From: Kitasatospora sp. SUK 42
GTDB lineage: Bacteria > Actinomycetota > Actinomycetes > Streptomycetales > Streptomycetaceae
Assembly (NCBI RefSeq): GCF_015776785.2
Contig: NZ_LFMD02000002.1
Span: 1,679,667-1,743,666 of the forward strand
Length of the DNA stretch: 64,000 bases
Direction: 5' to 3'
The translations under genes and the position numbers were made by a program. Below, piece after piece: positions 52,545 to 59,788 of this stretch (the first letter of the stretch is position 1; each line of letters opens with the position of its first letter). The notes beneath the pieces are model-generated. The model made no database searches. It saw nothing but the letters and a program-made list of their open reading frames with translations, and was not told the DNA's origin.

Positions 52545-53410
52545 GAACCGGCGGCGACCTCCTGCCCGGCGGAGATGAAACCGATCACCTGGTCGACGAC
52601 GGTCGGCTCCGCGATGATCCGGCGGTGGCCGAGCCCCCGGGTGACCACCAGGTCGAGCCTTTCCCCGTAAGCCCGTTGGAGCCGGTGCGCCTGGCGCAGC
52701 GGGACGACGTCGTCGCCCTCGTCGTGCAGCACCAGGACCGGCAGCCCGATCACCGCGGCCTGCCGGGCGGCGTCGTAGCGTTCCCAGGCCCCGGCGTCCC
52801 CCGCGAACAGGCCCCGCTCGATCCGGCCGCGCAGCGCGCGCTCGACGGCGGGGTTCAGGCCGAGCCCGGCGCAGAAGGCGGCCGGGAAGAAGCCGACCTC
52901 GGACACTCCGGCGACGGCCGCCAGCCGGTCCGCCCGCAGGCCGTCGGCCAGTGCGCCGAAGGCGGCGCAGACGCCCAGCGAGTGCGCGATCACCGCCTCG
53001 AACGGCCCGTACCTGTCCTGGAGTTGGAGCGCGAGCTCGTGGAACTCCAGCACGCTGGTGGCGTTTCCGCCGGAGTCACCGTGGCCAGGCGCGTCGAAGG
53101 ACAGGACACTGAGGCCGAGCGCCCGCAGCCGGGGGACGTACGGGGCGAAGCGGGAGGCCCGGGAGCGCCAGCCGTGCAGCACCAGGACGGGCCGCTCGCC
53201 GCCGCCCCAGCGGTAGCCGACCACCGTCTTGCCGCCCACGGCCAGCGGTTCGAGGACGGCCCGGCGGTGGACCTCCTGCTCGGCGGGGCGGACCCTGCTG
53301 CGCCGCAGCGGGTGCTGGAACAGTTCGAAGGCCGCCCGCCCGGCCAGGCCGGGGGCGATGCGGGCGGCGGGGTTGAGGGCGGTGCGGATCAGTGCCCGGG
53401 CCGGGTCCAT
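52541..53410 (-). CDS. Alpha/beta hydrolase
   Basis: A 289-residue alpha/beta-hydrolase-fold protein. Elements are VLVLHGWRSRASRF (oxyanion loop), SFDAPGHGDSGG, nucleophile elbow AHSLGV, acid in LHDEGDDVVPL and base in GLGHRRI. The substrate is unknown. The start is ATG at 53408-53410 with GGGAG upstream. It is divergent from the TetR gene, with the palindromic operator between them, so it is the likely regulated target. Confidence 0.9.
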   Translation of the reverse strand: MDPARALIRTALNPAARIAPGLAGRAAFELFQHPLRRSRVRPAEQEVHRRAVLEPLAVGGKTVVGYRWGGGERPVLVLHGWRSRASRFAPYVPRLRALGLSVLSFDAPGHGDSGGNATSVLEFHELALQLQDRYGPFEAVIAHSLGVCAAFGALADGLRADRLAAVAGVSEVGFFPAAFCAGLGLNPAVERALRGRIERGLFAGDAGAWERYDAARQAAVIGLPVLVLHDEGDDVVPLRQAHRLQRAYGERLDLVVTRGLGHRRIIAEPTVVDQVIGFISAGQEVAAGS

Positions 53411-53448
53411 CGGGTCTCCCTGCTCTCTGCGTCCTGACTCGGGGCGAG

Positions 53449-53454
53449 ATATTA
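53449..53454 (-). promoter_or_regulatory. Predicted -10 box TAATAT of the hydrolase gene
   Basis: On the minus strand TAATAT lies 39 bases upstream of the hydrolase ATG and directly downstream of the TetR palindrome. No good -35 is visible 17 bases further up, as expected for a regulated promoter. Confidence 0.45.
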
Positions 53455-53470
53455 GCACGATCGTTCGTGC
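53455..53470. promoter_or_regulatory. TetR-type operator GCACGATCGTTCGTGC
   Basis: A 16-bp palindrome with perfect GCACGA/TCGTGC-type arms lies midway between the divergent hydrolase and TetR genes and touches the predicted hydrolase -10 box. It is the expected autoregulatory operator. Confidence 0.75.
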
Positions 53471-53544
53471 AGTTTTTGGAACGTGCCACCGCCCAAGCAC
53501 TACCCTGGGTGACACCCACCGAGAGAACGAAACGAGGGCGGACG

Positions 53545-54186
53545 ATGGCCGGATCGACCACCGACGGACGGGTCCTGCGCGGCGAGGAGACCCGCCGGGC
53601 GGTACTGCGCCGCGCCGTCGAGATCGCCTCCGTCGAGGGCCTGAACGCGCTCTCCATCGGCCGCCTCGCCACCGACCTGGGGCTCAGCAAGAGCGGCGTC
53701 TTCGCCGGCTTCGGCTCCAAGGAGGAGCTCCAGCTCGCCACCGTCCGCGCCGCCCGCCGGATCTTCGCCGACGCCGTCGTCACCCCGGTCGCCGACGCCC
53801 CGCCCGGCCTCGCCCGGGCCCGCGCCCTCTGCGAGAGCTGGCTCGCCTACTCCCGGGCCCGGGTCTTCCCCGGCGGCTGCTTCTTCTACGAGGTCAACGC
53901 CGAGTTCGACGCCCGCCCCGGCGCCATCCGGGACGCCCTGGCCGACTGCGCCGACGAGTGGCACGGCCTGATCACCGAGGCCCTGACCGGGGCCCGTTCG
54001 GCCGGCGCCCTGCGGCCGGACACCGACCCCGGGGACCTCGCCTTCGCCCTGATCGCGATCCTGGAGACGGCCAACTCGCAGGCCGTGCTGCACGAGGACG
54101 ACGCCCCGTACCAGCGGGCCGGCCGCCTCCTGCTGCGCCTGCTGCGCGCCGAGGCCGCCGACCCGGCGGATCCGGCCCTCGCCTAA
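53545..54186 (+). CDS. TetR/AcrR family transcriptional regulator
   Basis: A 213-residue repressor. The N-terminal helix-turn-helix (about 15-62: LRRAVEIASVEGLNALSIGRLATDLGLSKS followed by GVFAGFGSKEEL) is clear. A C-terminal ligand domain of the TetR_C type follows (ALCESWLAYSRARVFPGGCFFYEVNAEFDARPG). The start is ATG at 53545. It is divergent from the hydrolase and probably represses both genes. Its end overlaps the convergent amidase stop by four bases. Confidence 0.94.
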   Translation: MAGSTTDGRVLRGEETRRAVLRRAVEIASVEGLNALSIGRLATDLGLSKSGVFAGFGSKEELQLATVRAARRIFADAVVTPVADAPPGLARARALCESWLAYSRARVFPGGCFFYEVNAEFDARPGAIRDALADCADEWHGLITEALTGARSAGALRPDTDPGDLAFALIAILETANSQAVLHEDDAPYQRAGRLLLRLLRAEAADPADPALA

Positions 54187-55508
54187 CGATCCGTCAGCAC
54201 CCGCTCCAGCAGGGCGGCTTGGAGGAGCAGCCGCTCATCGCCGCCCGCCGCACCGACCACCTGGAGGCCGAGCGGCAGCCCGTCCGCGGTCCGGCCGGCC
54301 GGCAGGCTCAGCGCGGGCAGGCCGAGGTAGCTCCACGGCAGCGACATCACCGCGTCCCCGGTGCCGTGCAGGCCCTCCGGCGCGCCGCCGGTCGCCGAGG
54401 GCGCCAGCCACAGGTCCACCCCGGCCGCGGCCGCCGCCCCCGCCACCCGCTCGCGCAGCCGCCCCCGGAACTGGAGCGCCGCCGCGCGGTCCTCGGCCGC
54501 GACGCCCTGGCCGACCCGGATGCTCGCCACCGTCTCCGGCCGGTACAGGCCGCCGAAGCGGGTGAACCAGTCGGCGTGACTGCGGGCCAGCTCGAAGCGG
54601 TTGACGGTCTGCAACTGCCGGGTGATCTCGGCGAAGTCGGGGAAAAGCGACACCCGACGCACCGTCAGCCCGGCCCCGGCCAGCCGCTCCACCTGCTCCT
54701 CGAAGGCGCGCAGCGCGGCCGGTTCGGCCCGCTCCAGGTAGCCGCCGTCCGGCACGCCGAGCACGGGCGGGCCCGGCACCCGCGCCGGCACCCGATCGTT
54801 CACCGCCCGCCAGTCGTCGCAGAGCAGCGAGGCGGCCAGGGCCGCACCGGCCAGGTCGGCGGTGAAGACGCCCAGGGTGTCGAGGCTCGGCGCGTTCGGG
54901 ATCACCCCCGCGATCGGGATCCGCCCGTACGTCGGCCGGAAGCCCACCACCCCGCAGTACGCGGCCGGCCGGATCACCGAGCCGACCGTCTGGGTGCCGA
55001 TCGCCAGCGGCACCAGCCCCGCCGCGACCGCCGCCGCCGAACCGCTGCTGGAGCCGCCCGGGGTGTGCCCCGGGTGGTGCGGATTGCGGGTCGGGCCCGG
55101 GGCGCTCGCGGCGAACTCGGCGGTCACCGTCTTGCCCGCGACCAGCGCCCCCGCCGCCAGCAGCCGGTCCACCACCGCGGCCTGCGGCCCGGCCAGCACC
55201 CCCGGCGGCAGGGCGGATCCACCATGGGTGGGCAGCCCGTCCACGTGCACGATGTCCTTGACCCCCACCGCCACCCCGTACAGCGGCGGCCGCCCGCCCG
55301 GCTCCGGGTACCGCGCGGCCAACTCCCGGGCCCGCGCCCGCAACCGGTCGTGCCGTCCGGGCTCCGGGACGAAGGCGTGGATCAGCGGGTCCACCCGCTC
55401 GACCAGCGCGCAGAAGCGGTCGACGTGCTCCATCAGCCCCGGCGCACCGGAGCGCAGTCCGGCGGACTCGCGGGTCAACGACCGCGGCCGGACGAGTGGT
55501 TCCTCCAT
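54183..55508 (-). CDS. Amidase signature family hydrolase
   Basis: A 441-residue amidase. The Ser-cisSer-Lys triad is visible: Lys84 in GVAVGVKDIVHVDG, the Gly/Ser loop TPGGSSSGSAAAVAAG (about 149-164), and nucleophile Ser177 in TQTVGSVIRPA. NPHHPGHTPGG and GFRPTYGRIP are family blocks. Substrate is unknown. The start is ATG at 55506-55508, preferred over a GTG nine bases earlier. Confidence 0.93.
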   Translation of the reverse strand: MEEPLVRPRSLTRESAGLRSGAPGLMEHVDRFCALVERVDPLIHAFVPEPGRHDRLRARARELAARYPEPGGRPPLYGVAVGVKDIVHVDGLPTHGGSALPPGVLAGPQAAVVDRLLAAGALVAGKTVTAEFAASAPGPTRNPHHPGHTPGGSSSGSAAAVAAGLVPLAIGTQTVGSVIRPAAYCGVVGFRPTYGRIPIAGVIPNAPSLDTLGVFTADLAGAALAASLLCDDWRAVNDRVPARVPGPPVLGVPDGGYLERAEPAALRAFEEQVERLAGAGLTVRRVSLFPDFAEITRQLQTVNRFELARSHADWFTRFGGLYRPETVASIRVGQGVAAEDRAAALQFRGRLRERVAGAAAAAGVDLWLAPSATGGAPEGLHGTGDAVMSLPWSYLGLPALSLPAGRTADGLPLGLQVVGAAGGDERLLLQAALLERVLTDR

Positions 55509-55532
55509 GCCGAGCACGGTAGCGCCAGGTGC

Positions 55533-55772
55533 CTACGGGTGCTCCGAGGCCAGATACGGCGTCTCGCGCAGGAAGTACGCCCCGCAGGTGTGGCAGCACA
55601 GTTCCGCGGTCCTCCCCCAGTCCACCGCCTCCCGCACCGGCGCCGCCGGGTCGAGCTCACGGCCGCACATCGCCACGCTCTGCGACCCCCGGACCATGTG
55701 CCACAGCCGCACCCCGCCGGCCTCCCCACCAGCGCCGTACTCGGCTCGCATCTGGTGCATCATGCCCCCCAT
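55533..55772 (-). CDS. Small Cys/His-containing protein of unknown function
   Basis: A 79-residue protein. An N-terminal half (GVRLWHMVRGSQSVAMCGREL) and a C-terminal CCHTCGAYFLRET resemble a treble-clef or zinc-ribbon-like metal site (C...CC-x-C). The start is ATG at 55770-55772, the first of several Mets, with weak ribosome-binding sequence. It lies between the ATP-binding regulator and amidase, all on the minus strand. Confidence 0.6.
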   Translation of the reverse strand: MGGMMHQMRAEYGAGGEAGGVRLWHMVRGSQSVAMCGRELDPAAPVREAVDWGRTAELCCHTCGAYFLRETPYLASEHP

Positions 55773-55927
55773 CGTCCGACCGTCCCCGACCCCCGGCAAC
55801 CGGGACCGGCCGGGGCTGACGGCGCTGGTGCCTGCCGTCGAACTCCCGTCGTCCGTCCGACGGGGCAGCGGGGCGGCGAGGTGCGCGCCCCAACGCCGCC
55901 CCGCAGACGCGAGTTCGAGGACAGGCC

Positions 55928-56566
55928 CTACGAGGCCGCGCGCAGCAGGGCGTCGTCCTGCCACTTGAGGATCTTGTCGAAGCTCACGATGGCGCCCCGC
56001 AGGGGGTGGTTGCGGAGCTGGACGTGGTCGGTGAGGGCGTGGATGAGGAAGAGGCCGCGGCCGGACTCGGCGGTGAGGTCGGGGAGGGCGTCGAGGTCGA
56101 CGGGGCGCAGCGTGGGGGCCGCGGGGCGGCGGAGGAGGACGTGGGTGTCGTACGGGTGGCCGTCGTAGCGGGGGCGGTGCGCGGTGAGGACGCGGGCCGG
56201 GACGGTGGCGCGGCCGCGGCGGGAGCGGTGCGGCCCGCGGCCGGGGGCGGCCGGGCGGGCCGGGGCGGGGGCGGCCGGGCGGCGGGCGGGCGGGGCGGCG
56301 GGGCCGGGCAGGCCGGGGCCGGAGTCGGTGACCTCGATCCGCAGGCGGTCGCCGCAGATCGAGGCGGTGACCTGGAAGCCGTCGTCGGGGCGGTCGGCGG
56401 CGCCGTGCTCGACGGCGTTGGCGCAGGCCTCGCTGAGGGCGACCCCGAGGTCGTCGGCGATCTGCGGGTCGACGCCCGCGGTGGCCATGGCACCGAGCAG
56501 GATGCGCCGGGCCAGCGGGACGCTGGCCGGGTCGCGCTTGAGGTGCAGAGTCCACCAGATGTCCAC
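55928..56566 (-). CDS. HATPase-domain regulator (RsbW/anti-sigma kinase-like)
   Basis: A 212-residue protein with the GHKL ATPase of anti-sigma-factor kinases. The N box is ALSEACANAVEHG (Glu/Asn about 45-50), G1 DSGPGLPG (about 81-88), and G2-like ESGRGLFLIHALTDHV (about 167-182). About 75 residues rich in Ala, Pro and Arg separate G1 and G2, longer than usual. The GTG at 56564-56566 has AGGAGG eight bases upstream. No sigma factor or antagonist lies beside it. Confidence 0.85.
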   Translation of the reverse strand: MDIWWTLHLKRDPASVPLARRILLGAMATAGVDPQIADDLGVALSEACANAVEHGAADRPDDGFQVTASICGDRLRIEVTDSGPGLPGPAAPPARRPAAPAPARPAAPGRGPHRSRRGRATVPARVLTAHRPRYDGHPYDTHVLLRRPAAPTLRPVDLDALPDLTAESGRGLFLIHALTDHVQLRNHPLRGAIVSFDKILKWQDDALLRAAS

Positions 56567-56795
56567 GGGAGGTCCCTCCTGGCTGCGGCTCCACATACAA
56601 CTAGGTATCTCCGGGCGATTCGCCGGTGAACCGTGCCCGGGGGGCGCTACCGCCCGTTCGGCGGATGGACTGGGGACGGGCTCTGTGCCGAAGGGCGCAC
56701 ACCCACCCCTCCACGCCGCCGCCGAACGGGGCATTCATAGGGATTTCCCACCCTGCCCGTGTCGGCGGTGTACGCGATGAGATGATGGCCCGGCC

Positions 56796-57608
56796 ATGAC
56801 TGCCCTCCCCGCCGCCCCGTTCCCGGGCACCCCAGAACCGGCTCGGCCGGTGGGGACCGCCGCCTGGGACCTGAGGCTTGCCCGGGCCGTCCCGTTCGCC
56901 CTGGTGTGCACGCTGATAGCGGCCGCCGGGCACGCTCTGGGCGGTGGCGGGGACGTCCCGCCGGCCGCGCTGGCGGCGGGCTTCGCCGCGGTGCTGGTGT
57001 TCGCGGTGGCGTGCGGCGGGCGGGAGCGCTCGCTGCCGGCCATCGCCGGGGCGCTCGGCGCGGGGCAGCTCGGACTGCACTGCCTCTTCCACGGCTTCCA
57101 CGGGCTGAACGGCGCCGGCATGCACCACGGCGGGTCGATGACCGTGCCGCAGGCGGCCGGCCGGCTGATCTGCAACGAGGCCCGGCCCGGCACGCTGATC
57201 GGTCTGCCCGACGGCACGTCCCCCGAGCAGCTGGTCTCCTCGGCGGGCCTGGACCCGCACGCCTACACCGCCGCGCCCTGGTGGCAGGACGGCGTGTTCG
57301 GGATGACGCCGTCCATGCTGGCCGGGCACCTGGCCGCCGCGCTGGTGGCGGGCTGGTGGCTGCGGCGCGGCGAGGCGGCGCTGTGGCGGCTGGTGCGGGT
57401 GGCCGCCTCGGCGGCCCGGGAGCACTGGGCGGCGCCGCTGCGCTCGGCGCTGGTGCTGGTGGCCGCGCTGCTGCGCGGCCTGTTCGGCGTGGCCGGCCCG
57501 GCCCGCCGGTTCGGGGCCGGGGACGGCGAGCGGCCGATCCCGGCGGGTGCGGTGCTGCGGCACAGCGTGGTGCGGCGCGGTCCGCCGTGCGGGGCCCTCG
57601 CGTACTGA
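56796..57608 (+). CDS. Membrane protein of the copper cluster, His/Met-rich loop
   Basis: A 270-residue polytopic membrane protein, first of a run of copper genes on the plus strand. Hydrophobic segments are at about 32-50, 55-75, 80-100 and 170-190, with a last at about 210-230. A loop HCLFHGFHGLNGAGMHHGGSM (about 90-110) carries five His and two Met residues, a likely copper-binding site outside the membrane. No enzymatic domain was recognised. It is placed before YcnI, Sco and PCuAC, so a role in copper handling is inferred. Confidence 0.8.
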   Translation: MTALPAAPFPGTPEPARPVGTAAWDLRLARAVPFALVCTLIAAAGHALGGGGDVPPAALAAGFAAVLVFAVACGGRERSLPAIAGALGAGQLGLHCLFHGFHGLNGAGMHHGGSMTVPQAAGRLICNEARPGTLIGLPDGTSPEQLVSSAGLDPHAYTAAPWWQDGVFGMTPSMLAGHLAAALVAGWWLRRGEAALWRLVRVAASAAREHWAAPLRSALVLVAALLRGLFGVAGPARRFGAGDGERPIPAGAVLRHSVVRRGPPCGALAY

Positions 57609-57794
57609 CCCGGCGTTGCCCGTACCCGTGAGCGGTACCGGGTTCCGGGTGTGCGCGGCGTCCGGACCTCCGCCCGGCCACCGGGCGGTCTCCCTGCACC
57701 GCCTCCACACGTCCCCACGCGCGGCCCCACCGGCGCACGGTCCCACCGTCGCCCGGCCCGGCCGGCCGCCGAGCTCCGATCGGAGACCCGCATC

Positions 57795-58532
57795 ATGCGT
57801 TCCCTTCCCGCCCGTCGTATCGCCGCCGTCGCCCTGACCGCCGCCGCCTCCGTGGTGGCGCTGGCCGGCCCCGCCTTCGCGCACGTCACCGTGAACCCGG
57901 GCTCGGCCGCCCAGGGCGGCTACACGGCCGTCGACTTCCGGGTGCCGAACGAGAGCGACACGGCGAGCACCGTGAAGCTGGAGGTCAACCTCCCGCTGGA
58001 CCACCCGCTGGCGTCCGTCCGGACGCTGCCGCTGCCGGGCTGGACCGCCGCCGTCGAGAAGTCCAAGCTCGACAAGCCGCTCAAGGTGCACGGCAGCGAC
58101 GTCACCGAGGCCGTCTCCAAGATCACCTGGACCGCCGACGCGGGCACCAAGATCGCCCCCGGCCAGTTCCAGGAGTTCCGGGTCTCGCTCGGCCCGCTGC
58201 CGGCCGACGCCGACACCATGGTCTTCAAGACCCTCCAGACCTACGACAACGGCGACGTCGTCCGCTGGATCGACGAGTCCCCGGCCGGCCAGCCCGAGCC
58301 GGCCCACCCGGCCCCCGTCCTGGCGCTCACCAAGGCCGCCGACGGCGACGGCCACGGCGTCACCGCTTCCCCGAGCGCCGACGCCCACGCCGCCGCCTCC
58401 TCCGACGGCAACGGCAAGTCCAGCGACGGCACCGCCCGCACCCTCGGCGTGGTCGGCATCGTGGTCGGCGTGATCGGCACCGCCGTCGGCGTGCTCGGCC
58501 TGCGCCGCAAGAGCAGCGGCTCCGCCTCCTGA
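57795..58532 (+). CDS. YcnI family copper-binding protein
   Basis: A 245-residue exported protein. The signal peptide is cut after AFA, giving a mature N terminus beginning His-Val-Thr-Val-Asn-Pro, the YcnI copper-binding amino-terminal His. The conserved beta domain (YTAVDFRVPNES, PLPGWTA and ITWTAD with Trp) is followed by an Asp/Ser-rich linker and a C-terminal membrane helix (GVVGIVVGVIGTAVGVLGL). It anchors a copper chaperone at the cell surface. The start is ATG at 57795. Confidence 0.93.
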   Translation: MRSLPARRIAAVALTAAASVVALAGPAFAHVTVNPGSAAQGGYTAVDFRVPNESDTASTVKLEVNLPLDHPLASVRTLPLPGWTAAVEKSKLDKPLKVHGSDVTEAVSKITWTADAGTKIAPGQFQEFRVSLGPLPADADTMVFKTLQTYDNGDVVRWIDESPAGQPEPAHPAPVLALTKAADGDGHGVTASPSADAHAAASSDGNGKSSDGTARTLGVVGIVVGVIGTAVGVLGLRRKSSGSAS

Positions 58533-58599
58533 CCCCTCGCCGGCGGGGCCGTGACGACACGGCCCCGCCGGCTGCCAACCGAGCACGATCGGAACGACC

Positions 58600-59268
58600 A
58601 TGCCCCGCACCACCCGCACCACCCGTCTGGCCGGCGCCGCCGCCCTCGCCCTGGCCGCCGCCCTGACGCTCTCCGCCTGCGGCTCCTCCGGCGGCGACTC
58701 CAACGCCGCCAAGGTCACCCGGCAGAAGGAGGACAGCCCGTACCAGGGCACCAAGCTCGCCAAGAACTTCGAGAAGCCCGACCTCCAGCTGACCGACACC
58801 TCCGGCCAGCCCTACGACCTGCGGCAGCAGACCAACGGCAAGGCCACCCTGCTGTTCTTCGGCTACACCAGCTGCCCGGACGTCTGCCCGACCACCATGG
58901 GCGACATCGGCGTCGCGATGAAGGCGCTGTCCGCCGAGGACCGAAAGAAGGTCAACGTCGTCTTCGTCTCCACCGACCCGCAGCGCGACACCCCCAAGGT
59001 GCTGCGCACCTGGCTGGACTCGATGGGCACCGACTTCATAGGCCTGACCGGCGACCTGGAGAAGGTGAAGACCGCCGCCAAGTCGCTCGGCATCATGATC
59101 GAGGACCCGGTGGTCAACGCGGACGGCACCGTCACCTCCACCCACGGCGCGCAGGTGCTGGCCTTCCTCCCCTCGGACGACAAGGCGCACGTGCTCTACA
59201 TGAGCGGCACCGAGGAGAAGACCTACGAGCACGACCTGCCGCTGCTCGCCAAGGGGGTCGCGGCGTGA
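58600..59268 (+). CDS. Sco1/SenC-family copper chaperone (lipoprotein)
   Basis: A 222-residue SCO protein. The signal ends in the lipobox LSAC (Cys27). The thioredoxin-like domain has the copper ligands CPDVC (Cys92, Cys96) and the distal His182 in STHGAQ. It delivers copper to the CuA site of cytochrome oxidase or other secreted cuproenzymes. It overlaps the next gene by GTGA (59265-59268). Confidence 0.95.
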   Translation: MPRTTRTTRLAGAAALALAAALTLSACGSSGGDSNAAKVTRQKEDSPYQGTKLAKNFEKPDLQLTDTSGQPYDLRQQTNGKATLLFFGYTSCPDVCPTTMGDIGVAMKALSAEDRKKVNVVFVSTDPQRDTPKVLRTWLDSMGTDFIGLTGDLEKVKTAAKSLGIMIEDPVVNADGTVTSTHGAQVLAFLPSDDKAHVLYMSGTEEKTYEHDLPLLAKGVAA

Positions 59269-59774
59269 CGGCGGTGACCGCGACCACGGCCACCCGACGT
59301 TTCCGCCGCTCGGCCCTGCTGGGCGCCGTGGTCGCCACCGCCCTCGGCGGCGGCGCCATCCTGGCCGCCTGCGGGACGGACGACCGGGGCGCGACCGCCG
59401 ACGGCCCGGCGAAGCTGAGCGTGGCCGACTCCTACATCCCGCTGCCGCCGACCGGCGGGATGGGAGCCGGCTACCTGACCGTCCGCAACGACGGCGGGTC
59501 GGACCAACTGGTCAAGGTCAGCAGCCCGGCCGCCGAGTCGGTCACCATGCACCGCTCGACCGCCTCGACCATGGAGCAGGTGGAGAGCCTGGACGTGCCC
59601 GCGCACGGCGCGCTGGAGCTCGCCCGCGGCGGCACCCACCTCATGATCATGGGCTGGCAGAAGGCCCCCGCCCTGGGCGACCAACTGGAGCTCGACCTCA
59701 CCTTCGCCAAGTCCGGCACCATCTCGGTCAAGGTGCCGGTCAAGGAGCTCACCTACCGGCCCGGCCGGAGTTAG
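59265..59774 (+). CDS. PCu(A)C-family copper chaperone (lipoprotein)
   Basis: A 169-residue protein with a twin-Arg-like N terminus and lipobox ILAAC (Cys36). The copper site is the H(M)x10Mx21HxM pattern: His96, Met103, His125 and Met127 (MHRSTASTMEQ and GGTHLMIMG). It partners Sco in copper delivery. The GTG start overlaps the Sco stop, so the two are translated together. Confidence 0.93.
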   Translation: MTAVTATTATRRFRRSALLGAVVATALGGGAILAACGTDDRGATADGPAKLSVADSYIPLPPTGGMGAGYLTVRNDGGSDQLVKVSSPAAESVTMHRSTASTMEQVESLDVPAHGALELARGGTHLMIMGWQKAPALGDQLELDLTFAKSGTISVKVPVKELTYRPGRS

Positions 59775-59788
59775 GGGATCCGCCACCC

